Source: an uncultured Clostridia bacterium | Lineage (GTDB): Bacteria > Bacillota > Clostridia > Christensenellales > Aristaeellaceae | Direction of reading: 5' to 3' | Length of the DNA: 22,872 nt | Assembly: GCA_934647145.1 (NCBI GenBank) | Contig: CAKUFB010000009.1 | Location: forward strand, 1-22,872 | In this document: piece by piece, positions 1 through 7,326 of the stretch | Layout: each line of letters begins with the position of its first letter | Numbering within the stretch: position 1 is the first letter of the stretch | Notes under the pieces: model-generated | The model's database searches: none | What the model saw: the letters and a program-made list of their open reading frames with translations, nothing else | What the model was told of the DNA's origin: nothing | Position numbers and translations under genes: made by a program

Positions 1-2700
1 ATGGAACGGAAGAACTACGAACTCGTGGACGGCGTGGAAAAGCTGGAAGGCGCGATCGCGCAGGTGCGGGAGGCGCAGCGGATCTATTCCACCTATACGC
101 AGGAGCAGGTGGACAGGATCTTCCTGGCGGCGGCGACGGCGGCGAATCACGCGCGGATTCCGCTGGCGAAGATGGCGGTGGAGGAGACCGGCATGGGCGT
201 GGTGGAGGACAAGGTGATCAAGAACCACTACGCGGCCGAGTATATTTATAACGCATATAAGAATACCAAGACCTGCGGCGTGGTCGAGGAGGACAAGGCG
301 TTCGGCTACAGGCGCGTGGCCGAGCCGATCGGCCTGGTGGCGGCGGTCATTCCGACGACCAACCCGACCTCCACGGCGATTTTCAAGACGCTGCTGGCGC
401 TCAAGACCCGCAACGGCATCCTGATCAGCCCGCATCCGCGCGCCAAGAGGAGCACGATCGCGGCGGCGAGGGTGGTGCTGGAGGCGGCGGTCGAGGCGGG
501 CGCGCCCGAGGGGATCATCCGCTGGATCGACGTGCCGTCGCTGGAGATGACCAACCTGCTGATGAAGGAGTCCGACATCATCCTGGCCACCGGCGGCCCG
601 GGCATGGTCAAGGCGGCGTATTCCAGCGGCAAGCCGGCGCTGGGCGTGGGCGCGGGCAACACCCCGGCGATCATCGACGACACGGCTGACGTGGTGCTGG
701 CGGTGAACTCGATCATCCACTCCAAGACCTTTGACAACGGCATGATCTGCGCGTCCGAGCAGTCGGTGATCGTGCTGGATAAGGTGTATGACGCGGTGAA
801 GCAGGAGTTCGCGGCGCGCGGCTGCTACTTCCTGAAGCCCGACGAGACCGAGCGGGTGCGCAAGACCATCCTGATCAACGGCGCGCTGAACGCGAAGATC
901 GTGGGCCAGAAGGCGGCGAAGATCGCGAAGATGGCGTATGTGGACGTGCCGGAGAGCACGAAGATCCTGATCGGCGAGGTGGAGAGCGTGGAGCTGTCCG
1001 AGGAGTTCGCGCACGAGAAGCTCTCTCCCGTGCTGGCGATGTACCGCGCGAGCGACATCGAGGACGCCTTCAGCAAGGCCGAGAAGCTGATCGCGGACGG
1101 CGGCTACGGCCACACCTCCTCGATTTATCTCAACCCCGTGACCGAGCAGGCCAAGATCGACGAGTTCCAGGAGCGGATGAAGACCTGCCGCATCCTGATC
1201 AACACGCCTTCCTCTCAGGGCGGCATCGGCGATCTGTACAACTTCAAGCTCAAGCCGTCGCTGACGCTGGGCTGCGGCTCCTGGGGCGGCAACTCGGTGT
1301 CCGAGAACGTGGGCGTGAAGCACCTGCTGAACATCAAGACGGTGGCCGAGAGGAGGGAGAACATGCTGTGGTTCCGCGCGCCGGAGAAGGTGTATCTGAA
1401 GAAGGGCTGCCTGCCGGTCGCCCTGGACGAGCTCAAGCACGTGATGAACAAGAAGAAGGCGTTCATCGTGACGGACAGCTTCCTGTATCATAACGGCTAC
1501 ACCAAGCCGATTACCGACAAGCTGGACGAGCTGGGCATCGTACACACGACGTTCTTCGACGTGGCGCCCGACCCGACGCTGGCCTGCGCGAAGGCGGGCG
1601 CGGAGCAGATGCGCTCGTTCGAGCCGGACGTGATCATTGCGCTGGGCGGCGGCTCTGCGATGGACGCGGGCAAGATCATGTGGGTGATGTACGAGCATCC
1701 GGAAGAGGACTTCATGGACATGGCGATGCGGTTCATGGACATCCGCAAGCGCGTGCACACCTTCCCGAAGATGGGCGAAAAGGCCTATTTCATCGCGGTT
1801 CCGACCTCCGCGGGCACGGGCTCGGAGGTGACGCCGTTCGCGGTCATCACGGACGAGAAGACCGGCGTGAAGTACCCGCTGGCCGACTATGAGCTGCTGC
1901 CGAAGATGGCGATCGTGGACGCGGACTTCCACATGAGCGCGCCGCGCGGGCTGACGGCCGCGTCCGGTATCGACGCGGTGACGCACGCGCTGGAGGCGTA
2001 CGCGTCGATGATGGCGACCGACTACACCGACTCGCTGGCGATTCGGGCGCTGCAGGTGATCTTCAAGTACCTGCCCCGGGCCTACGACGACGGTCCGCAC
2101 GACCCCGAGGCGCGCGAGAAGATGGCCAACGCGGCGACGATGGCGGGCATGGCGTTCGCCAACGCGTTCCTGGGCGTGTGCCACTCGATGGCGCACAAGC
2201 TGGGCGCGTTCCACCACCTGCCGCACGGCGTGGCCAACGCGCTGATGATCGAAGAGGTGCTTCGGTTCAACGCGGCCGAGGTGCCGGCGAAGATGGGCAC
2301 GTTCCCGCAGTACGACCACCCGCACACGCTGGCCCGTTACGCCGAGGTGGCGGACGCGCTGAACCTGCCGGGCGACACGGACGAGGAGAAGCTGGAGAGC
2401 CTGATTCAGGCGGTGAACGAGCTGAAGGCGCGCGTGGGGATCAAGCCGACGATCCGCGACTACAACATCGACGAGACGGACTTCCTGAACCGCCTGGACG
2501 CGATGACCGAGCAGGCGTTCGACGACCAGTGCACGGGCGCGAACCCGCGCTATCCGCTGATGAGCGAAATCAAGCAGATGTACCTCAACGCGTACTACGG
2601 CGTCCGCCCCGAGACGGCCAAGCCCGCCGACGGCAAGCTCACGGACGTGCAGAGCGATGATTTCAAGACCGCCTATCGCGCGGAACACAAGATGCAGTAA
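1..2700 (+). CDS. adhE: Bifunctional acetaldehyde-CoA/alcohol dehydrogenase
   Basis: It reduces acetyl-CoA to acetaldehyde and then to ethanol with NADH, the main electron sink of mixed-acid and ethanol fermenters; cytosolic. At 899 aa it has the full length of the family. The N-terminal half (about 1-440) is an aldehyde dehydrogenase with the catalytic Cys in NGMICASEQS (C250) and the nucleotide-loop region GVGAGNTPA. The C-terminal half (about 455-870) is an iron-dependent alcohol dehydrogenase with the NAD motif GGGSAMDAGK and iron-ligand segments DAVTHALEAY and CHSMAHKLGAFHHLPHG. The window begins exactly on its ATG, so its promoter and any upstream regulator such as Rex are not visible. 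The kinase gene follows 16 bp downstream behind an AAAGGAGG site, so it heads a probable operon with the hydrogenase genes. Identification is secure. Confidence 0.97.
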   Translation: MERKNYELVDGVEKLEGAIAQVREAQRIYSTYTQEQVDRIFLAAATAANHARIPLAKMAVEETGMGVVEDKVIKNHYAAEYIYNAYKNTKTCGVVEEDKAFGYRRVAEPIGLVAAVIPTTNPTSTAIFKTLLALKTRNGILISPHPRAKRSTIAAARVVLEAAVEAGAPEGIIRWIDVPSLEMTNLLMKESDIILATGGPGMVKAAYSSGKPALGVGAGNTPAIIDDTADVVLAVNSIIHSKTFDNGMICASEQSVIVLDKVYDAVKQEFAARGCYFLKPDETERVRKTILINGALNAKIVGQKAAKIAKMAYVDVPESTKILIGEVESVELSEEFAHEKLSPVLAMYRASDIEDAFSKAEKLIADGGYGHTSSIYLNPVTEQAKIDEFQERMKTCRILINTPSSQGGIGDLYNFKLKPSLTLGCGSWGGNSVSENVGVKHLLNIKTVAERRENMLWFRAPEKVYLKKGCLPVALDELKHVMNKKKAFIVTDSFLYHNGYTKPITDKLDELGIVHTTFFDVAPDPTLACAKAGAEQMRSFEPDVIIALGGGSAMDAGKIMWVMYEHPEEDFMDMAMRFMDIRKRVHTFPKMGEKAYFIAVPTSAGTGSEVTPFAVITDEKTGVKYPLADYELLPKMAIVDADFHMSAPRGLTAASGIDAVTHALEAYASMMATDYTDSLAIRALQVIFKYLPRAYDDGPHDPEAREKMANAATMAGMAFANAFLGVCHSMAHKLGAFHHLPHGVANALMIEEVLRFNAAEVPAKMGTFPQYDHPHTLARYAEVADALNLPGDTDEEKLESLIQAVNELKARVGIKPTIRDYNIDETDFLNRLDAMTEQAFDDQCTGANPRYPLMSEIKQMYLNAYYGVRPETAKPADGKLTDVQSDDFKTAYRAEHKMQ

Positions 2701-2716
2701 AAAGGAGGATGGAACG

Positions 2717-3469
2717 ATGAATCTGGACAGAGTGATTGCGGTTCGCAACAACAAGACCATTTACCGCGATGGCGACAAGTGCATCAAGGTCTTCTCCCCC
2801 GATTTTTCTAAAGGCGACGTGCTGAACGAGGCCCTGAACCAGGCCCGCGTGGAAGAGACCGAGCTCAACATTCCCCGCGTGCTGGAGGTCGCCACGATCG
2901 ACGGCAAGTGGGCGATCGTGTCCGACTTCATCAAGGGCAAGACCCTGGCCCGCCTGATGGCCGAGGAGCCTGAGAAGAAGGACGAGTACATGGATCTGTT
3001 CGTCGACCTGCAGCTGAAGATGCACGCGCAGACCTGTCCGCTGCTGGGCAAGCTCAAGGACAAGATGAACCGCAAGATCAGCGCGGCCGACCTGGACGCG
3101 ACCACCCGCTACGATCTGCATACCCGCCTGGAGGAGATGCCCCGCCACACCAAGCTGTGCCACGGCGACTACAACCCCAGCAACATCATCCTGCGCGAGG
3201 GCGATAACGAGCCCTTCATCCTGGACTGGTCTCACGCCACCCAGGGCAACGCCTCGGCCGACGCGGCCCGCACCTACCTGCTGTTCTGGCTGGACGGCGA
3301 CATCGAGGGCGCGCAGCAGTACCTGGATCTGTTCTGCAGGAAGAGCGACACCGCCAAGCAGTACGTGCAGAAGTGGATGCCCATCGTGGCCGCCAGCCAG
3401 TCGGTCAAGGGCAATGAGCGCGAGCGCGAGTTCCTGCTTTCCTGGGTGAACGTGGTCGATTACGAATAA
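2717..3469 (+). CDS. APH/choline-kinase-fold phosphotransferase, probable protein kinase of the hydrogen-sensing operon
   Basis: A 250-aa kinase-fold protein. The catalytic loop is HGDYNPSN (149-156, catalytic D151), the metal-binding Asp is in FILDWSH (D170), and a likely ATP-contacting Lys lies in CIKVF (K24). These are aminoglycoside-phosphotransferase (APH) superfamily signatures, but in sequence and context it is not a resistance gene. In the R. albus hydS/hydA2 unit the corresponding gene is annotated as a serine/threonine protein kinase. The ATG at 2717 is chosen because AAAGGAGG lies a few bases upstream; longer readings run back into adhE. It sits between adhE and the iron-sulfur genes and shares the operon with a PP2C-like phosphatase, so a reversible phosphorylation switch is a reasonable inference. 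The substrate is unknown, and small-molecule kinase activity cannot be excluded. Confidence 0.85.
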   Translation: MNLDRVIAVRNNKTIYRDGDKCIKVFSPDFSKGDVLNEALNQARVEETELNIPRVLEVATIDGKWAIVSDFIKGKTLARLMAEEPEKKDEYMDLFVDLQLKMHAQTCPLLGKLKDKMNRKISAADLDATTRYDLHTRLEEMPRHTKLCHGDYNPSNIILREGDNEPFILDWSHATQGNASADAARTYLLFWLDGDIEGAQQYLDLFCRKSDTAKQYVQKWMPIVAASQSVKGNEREREFLLSWVNVVDYE

Positions 3470-3483
3470 GGAGGACACTAACG

Positions 3484-3723
3484 ATGAAAGTTACCGTTTG
3501 TATCGGCAGCTCCTGCCACCTCAAGGGCTCCCGTCAGGTCGTCGAACAGCTGCAGTACCTCATCGCCGAGCACAAGCTGCAGGACAAGGTGGAGCTGGGC
3601 GGCACCTTCTGCATGGGCAAGTGCCAGCAGGGCGTGTGCGTGAATGTGGACAACGACTTCCACTCGGTCTCCCCCGAAACCGTAAACGAGTTCTTTAATA
3701 CCGAAATTCTGCCGAAGGTGTGA
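3484..3723 (+). CDS. Small thioredoxin-like [2Fe-2S] ferredoxin (first of a tandem pair)
   Basis: A 79-aa protein of the thioredoxin-like [2Fe-2S] ferredoxin family, the fold of the NuoE/HydC subunit C-terminal part. The four expected ligands are C6 and C11 in VCIGSSCHLKGS and C43 and C47 in TFCMGKC; an extra C52 is present. GGAGG sits at 3470-3474, directly before the start, 14 bp after the kinase gene. The next gene is a clear paralogue. Because no NADH-binding partner (NuoF/HydB type) is present, it is probably a small electron carrier or docking protein for HydS or HydA2 rather than part of a bifurcating complex; that role is inferred from context. Confidence 0.88.
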   Translation: MKVTVCIGSSCHLKGSRQVVEQLQYLIAEHKLQDKVELGGTFCMGKCQQGVCVNVDNDFHSVSPETVNEFFNTEILPKV

Positions 3724-3730
3724 TGCGTAA

Positions 3731-3991
3731 ATGATCGTTCAGATTTGCGTGGGCAGCTCCTGCCATCTCAAGGGCTCCCAGGAAGTCATTGAACTGATGC
3801 AAAACGCCGTGGCCGAACGTCACCTCGAAAATGAAATTACACTTGCCGGAAGCTTCTGCTCCGGCAAGTGTAACCGTACCGGGGTGACGGTCACGGTGGA
3901 CGACCAAGTGATCCCGGGCGTGAACCGCGAAAACTTTAAGGAATTCTTCGAGACCCATGTCATGGGCGCGCTGAAAAAAGACGGAAGGTGA
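3731..3991 (+). CDS. Small thioredoxin-like [2Fe-2S] ferredoxin (second of a tandem pair)
   Basis: An 86-aa paralogue of the preceding protein, sharing CVGSSCHLKGS near the N terminus and SFCSGKC, with ligands C6, C11, C43 and C47 at identical positions. It lacks the extra C52. It starts 7 bp after its neighbour's stop, with AAGGTG at 3716-3721 as a likely ribosome site. Its stop codon lies a few bases before the chosen HydS start, and the second ferredoxin's end provides HydS's ribosome site, indicating translational coupling. It is a probable one-electron carrier in the hydrogen-sensing module; the physiological partner is not known. Confidence 0.88.
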   Translation: MIVQICVGSSCHLKGSQEVIELMQNAVAERHLENEITLAGSFCSGKCNRTGVTVTVDDQVIPGVNRENFKEFFETHVMGALKKDGR

Positions 3992-3996
3992 AGAAC

Positions 3997-5673
3997 ATGC
4001 CGGATTGCCTGACGCTTAAAAAGTCCAACTGCAAAAACTGCTACAAATGCATCCGCCACTGCCCGGTGAAGTCCATTCGCTTCTCGGGCAACCAGGCGCA
4101 CATCATCGGAGACGAGTGCATACTGTGCGGTCACTGCTTCGTGGTCTGCCCGCAGGACGCCAAGCAGATCGTCAGCGAGCGCGAAAAGGTCAAGGTCATG
4201 CTGCAGAGCCGCGAGGAAGTCTATGTCAGCCTGGCTCCCTCCTTCGTGGCCAACTACGACGGCGTGGGCATCGAGTCGATGCGCGAGGCGCTCGTCAAGC
4301 TGGGCTTCCGCGACGTGGAGGAGACCGCCATCGGCGCGACCATCGTCAAGAAGGAATATGAGCGCCTGCTCGAGGAGAGCAAGCCCGATCTGCTGATTTC
4401 CTCCTGCTGCCACTCGGTGAACCTGCTGATTCAGAAGTACTTCCCCACGGTGCTGCCCTACCTGGCCGACGTGCTCTCCCCCATGCAGGCCCACTGCCAG
4501 GACATCAAGCGCCGCCACCCCGGCTGCAAGACCGTCTTCATCGGCCCGTGCGTGGCCAAGAAGGATGAGGCGGCTCATTCCGACGGCCTGGTGGACGCGG
4601 TGCTGACCTTCGAGGAGCTGACCGACTGGCTGACCGAGGAAAAGATCGCCCTCAGACAGGAAAGAGCGGCCTGCGACGAGAGCCGCGCCCGCTTCTTCCC
4701 CACCACGGGCGGCGTGCTCAAAACCATGGATCGCGAAAAGAGCGACTACCAGTTCCTGGCCATCGACGGCGCGGACAACTGCATCGAGGCGCTCAAGGAC
4801 ATCGAAAACGGCAAGATCCACCACTGCTTCCTGGAGCTTTCCACCTGCGCGGGCAGCTGCGTGGGCGGCCCGGTGATGGAGAAGCGCCGCCACAGCCCGG
4901 TGCACGACTACCTGTCCGTGGCCGAATACGCGGGCAAGCGCGATTTCGAGGTGAATCAGCCCGAGTCGATCGAGCTGCGCAAGCCGTTCGTCTACATGCC
5001 CCACCACGCCGCGCAGCCCTCCGAGCGGGAGCTGACCGACATCCTGCACCAGATGGGCAAGATGAAGCCGTCCGACGAGCTCAACTGCGGCTCCTGCGGC
5101 TACAACACCTGCCGCGAAAAGGCGGTGGCCATCTATCAGGGCAAGGCCTCGATCACGATGTGCCTGCCCTTCCTGAAGGAAAAGGCGGAGAGCTTCTCCG
5201 ACAACATCGTCAACAACACGCCCAACGGCCTGATCGTGCTCAACGAGGATCTGGAGGTGCAGCAGATCAACCAGGCGGCGCTGAAGATCATCAACCTGCG
5301 CGCCGCGTCCGACGTGCTGGGCGACCAGGTGGTGCGCGTGCTCGACCCCGCCGCCTTCATGCAGGTACTGCGCACCGGCCGCGACATCCGCGCGCAGCAC
5401 GTATATCTGGCCGAATACAAGCGCCACGTGGAGCAGACCATCATCCACGACCGCGATTATCACCTGCTCATCTGCATCATGCGCGACGTGACCGAGCAGG
5501 AAAACGACCGCGAAAAGAAGGAAAGCATCAGCCGCCAGACGGTGGAAATCGCCGACAAGGTGGTCGATAAGCAGATGCGCATCGTGCAGGAAATCGCGTC
5601 GCTGCTGGGCGAGACGGCCGCCGAGACCAAGATCGCGCTGACCAAGCTGAAGGAGTCGATTTCCAATGAATGA
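3997..5673 (+). CDS. hydS: Sensory-type [FeFe]-hydrogenase with PAS domain (HydS-like)
   Basis: A putative H2 or redox sensor rather than a bulk H2 producer. Domain order in 558 aa: two [4Fe-4S] ferredoxin motifs (C12/C15/C18/C22 and C41/C44/C47/C51); an H-cluster domain about 75-300 with SSCCHS (C137, C138), IGPCVAKKDEA (C185) and STCAGSCVGGP (C284, C288); a four-Cys Fe-S domain (C364, C367, C372, C389); a PAS domain about 400-500; and a C-terminal helix that could be a dimer or signalling helix. All four H-cluster Cys ligands are kept. The Met two residues before the third ligand is Ser here (STC instead of MAC), and the L2 Met is Gly. The start is ATG 3997 because AAGGTGA ends 5 bases upstream; GTG 3988 is the alternative. 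It overlaps the phosphatase gene by 8 bp. It matches R. albus HydS in architecture and neighbours. Confidence 0.92.
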   Translation: MPDCLTLKKSNCKNCYKCIRHCPVKSIRFSGNQAHIIGDECILCGHCFVVCPQDAKQIVSEREKVKVMLQSREEVYVSLAPSFVANYDGVGIESMREALVKLGFRDVEETAIGATIVKKEYERLLEESKPDLLISSCCHSVNLLIQKYFPTVLPYLADVLSPMQAHCQDIKRRHPGCKTVFIGPCVAKKDEAAHSDGLVDAVLTFEELTDWLTEEKIALRQERAACDESRARFFPTTGGVLKTMDREKSDYQFLAIDGADNCIEALKDIENGKIHHCFLELSTCAGSCVGGPVMEKRRHSPVHDYLSVAEYAGKRDFEVNQPESIELRKPFVYMPHHAAQPSERELTDILHQMGKMKPSDELNCGSCGYNTCREKAVAIYQGKASITMCLPFLKEKAESFSDNIVNNTPNGLIVLNEDLEVQQINQAALKIINLRAASDVLGDQVVRVLDPAAFMQVLRTGRDIRAQHVYLAEYKRHVEQTIIHDRDYHLLICIMRDVTEQENDREKKESISRQTVEIADKVVDKQMRIVQEIASLLGETAAETKIALTKLKESISNE

Positions 5674-6838
5674 GCTGTGCGCCGATATTGGCTACAAAAG
5701 CATCAACCACTATGGAGAGCAGCTGTGCGGCGACCATGTGGACATGGTCGAGCAGGACGACAACTCGACGGTGATCGTGCTGGCCGACGGCCTGGGCAGC
5801 GGCGTGAAGGCGAGCATCCTCTCGACCCTGACCTCGAAGATCATCTCCAGCATGATGGCCGCCGGTCTGCGGCTGGAGGACTGCGTGGACACCATCGCGG
5901 CCACCCTGCCGGTGTGCGCGGTGCGCGGCGTGGCCTACTCCACCTTCACCATCATTCACCTGATCAACAACGAGACGGCCGAGCTGATTCAGTACGACAA
6001 TCCGCACATCATCCTGCTGCGCGACAGCGTGAATTACGACTATCCCAAGACCGAGATGACCATCAGCGGCAAGAAGATCTACAAGTCGGTCATCAAGCTG
6101 CAGGAGGACGACCTGTTCATCGCCATGAGCGACGGCTGTCCGCACGCGGGCATCGGCGTGGCCTACAACTTCGGCTGGAAGCGCGAGGACATCATCTCCT
6201 TCATGGAGTCGATCGCGCCCGCGGGCTACACGGCCAAGACGCTGTCCACCATCCTCGTGGACGAGTGCTTCAAGCTCTACGGCGGTCAGCCGGGCGACGA
6301 CGCGACCGCCTGCGTGGTGCGCATCCGCAAGCGCGTGCCGATGAACCTGCTCTTCGGCCCGCCCGCAAACCGCGACGACAACGACCGCATGATGTCCCTG
6401 TTCTTCTCCAAGGAGGGCAAGCACATCATCTGCGGCGGCACCACCTCCTCGATCGCCGCGAAGTACCTGGGCAAGCCCCTGGTGCCCAGCCTGTCCTACG
6501 ACCAGTCTGACGTGCCCCCGATCGCCTATCTCGAGGGCGTGGATCTGGTCACGGAGGGCGTGATCACCATCAACAAGGTGCTCACCTACGCCAAGGACTA
6601 TCTCGACCAGAACGACCTGTACGAGCAGTGGTCGATCAAGCGGGACGGCGCATCCCTGATCTGCCGCCTGCTGTTTGAGGAGGCCACCGACATCAACTTC
6701 TATGTCGGCCGCGCCATCAACCCGGCGCACCAGAACCCTGACCTGCCGATCAACTTCAACATCAAGATGAACCTGGTCAAGGAGCTCTCCGAATGTCTGA
6801 AGAAGATGGGCAAGCACATCAAGGTCAGCTACTTCTAG
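5666..6838 (+). CDS. SpoIIE/PP2C-family serine/threonine phosphatase of the hydrogenase operon
   Basis: A 390-aa protein whose N-terminal about 220 residues form a SpoIIE/PP2C-type metal-dependent phosphatase. The metal-binding Asp residues are in VLADGLGSG (D41), AMSDGCPHAG (D156) and GQPGDDATA (D211/D212). Residues about 225-390 form an extra domain with a Gly-rich segment (IICGGTTSSIAAKYLG) that I do not recognise. Its ATG lies inside the end of hydS, so the two are translationally coupled. With the APH-fold kinase of the same operon it could form the opposing halves of a phosphorylation switch controlled by the PAS domain of HydS; R. albus has the same pairing. The target protein is not evident in this window. 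Confidence 0.9.
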   Translation: MNELCADIGYKSINHYGEQLCGDHVDMVEQDDNSTVIVLADGLGSGVKASILSTLTSKIISSMMAAGLRLEDCVDTIAATLPVCAVRGVAYSTFTIIHLINNETAELIQYDNPHIILLRDSVNYDYPKTEMTISGKKIYKSVIKLQEDDLFIAMSDGCPHAGIGVAYNFGWKREDIISFMESIAPAGYTAKTLSTILVDECFKLYGGQPGDDATACVVRIRKRVPMNLLFGPPANRDDNDRMMSLFFSKEGKHIICGGTTSSIAAKYLGKPLVPSLSYDQSDVPPIAYLEGVDLVTEGVITINKVLTYAKDYLDQNDLYEQWSIKRDGASLICRLLFEEATDINFYVGRAINPAHQNPDLPINFNIKMNLVKELSECLKKMGKHIKVSYF

Positions 6839-6865
6839 TCGGCAGGCTGAGCCTGCACCCACTGG

Positions 6866-6986
6866 CTACCGCGCAGGCCACACGTACCCTTCGGCCATAC
6901 GTCAGAGCCTCAGGGTACTTCGTGGGTGGAAAACTCGGGGCTGTGCCCCACAAGGGCTACGGGTCGGCAGTGCCGACGGCCAACCG
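6866..6986. repeat. 121-bp tandem repeat, copy 1, with covarying stem
   Basis: Copy 1 of an exact-period repeat (copy 2 begins at 6987). It contains the inverted repeat GTACCCT (6884-6890) / AGGGTAC (6912-6918) around a conserved loop (CGGCCATA then AGAG.CTC), the hairpin GGGGC-TGT-GCCCC (6937-6949) and the hairpin GTCGGC-AGT-GCCGAC (6963-6977). The flanking parts are nearly identical to copy 2, whereas the 7-bp stem differs but stays paired. Confidence 0.93.
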
Positions 6987-7107
6987 CTGCCGCGCAGGCC
7001 ACACGAATCTGTCGGCCATAAATTAGAGTCTCCAGATTCTTCCTGCTCGGAGAACGCGGGGCTGTGCCCCACAAGGGCTACGGGTCGGCGGGGCCGACGG
7101 CCAACTG
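6987..7107. repeat. 121-bp tandem repeat, copy 2, with covarying stem
   Basis: Copy 2, offset by exactly 121 bp. The stem positions hold GAATCTG (7005-7011) / CAGATTC (7033-7039). Compared with copy 1, four of the seven pairs changed on both sides (T-A to A-T, C-G to T-A twice, T-A to G-C), so pairing is preserved. The two distal hairpins recur at 7058-7070 and 7084-7098, the latter with loop GGG instead of AGT. Confidence 0.93.
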
Positions 7108-7148
7108 CTGCCGGCCGGCGGGGCCGACGGCCGCGAATCAGAGCCTCT
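7108..7148. repeat. Truncated third copy of the 121-bp repeat
   Basis: It begins with CTGCCG like the other units, then goes directly into the GC-rich GGCGGGGCCGACGGCC element. It ends with CAGAGCCTC, the conserved loop segment of copy 1. The 5' stem arm is missing, so this looks like a decayed or deleted unit. Confidence 0.6.
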
Positions 7149-7160
7149 GGAATGACAAAA

Positions 7161-7228
7161 CGCTTACGCGGTTCGCGGATCGGAGGAAAGCCCTGTCTGG
7201 CCTGCGAACCGCCTTTCCCTGATAAGCG
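7161..7228 (+). promoter_or_regulatory. Candidate structured leader upstream of hydA2
   Basis: A perfect 9-bp inverted repeat GCGGTTCGC (7168-7176) / GCGAACCGC (7204-7212) is nested inside a 6-bp pair CGCTTA (7161-7166) / TAAGCG (7223-7228). In addition GGAAAG (7185-7190), in the loop, can pair with CTTTCC (7213-7218), just outside the inner stem, which would make a pseudoknot-like or alternative fold. The element lies about 100 bp before the hydA2 start. It matches no riboswitch I recognise; regulation of hydA2 is an inference from position. Confidence 0.45.
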
Positions 7229-7326
7229 CTCGCTGTGCCCTTACCTGTTTCAATGCGGGCAATCAAAACGCGGCGCTTTTCACCCATTTCCCCGGTATTG
7301 CTATCAACGGAAGGAAGGTGTCTCCC

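Larger units (their letters stand above)
6839..7326. other. Structured non-coding gap between the phosphatase gene and hydA2
   Basis: This 488-bp stretch has no convincing gene. It contains a short perfect hairpin right after the phosphatase stop (6842-6856), two tandem 121-bp repeats and a truncated third copy (6866-7148), and then an unrelated structured segment (7161-7228). The hydA2 ribosome site AAGGAAGG (7311-7318) is at its end. I find no good -35/-10 pair, so hydA2 may be read from the upstream operon through this region or from a non-consensus promoter. Confidence 0.8.

Noticed and set aside
3820..5463. Long open frame on the minus strand opposite hydS (547 codons)
   Set aside because: Shadow of GC-rich coding DNA; the plus-strand frame has clear Cys motifs and a ribosome site, while this product is low-complexity His/Val/Leu-rich.
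6793..7026. Plus-strand frame through the 121-bp repeats
   Set aside because: It overlaps the phosphatase gene end and runs over repeat units; no recognisable protein, no ribosome site at its start.
6866..7148. Possible CRISPR array
   Set aside because: Only two long units with repeat lengths of 121 bp, not short identical repeats with unique spacers; no cas genes.
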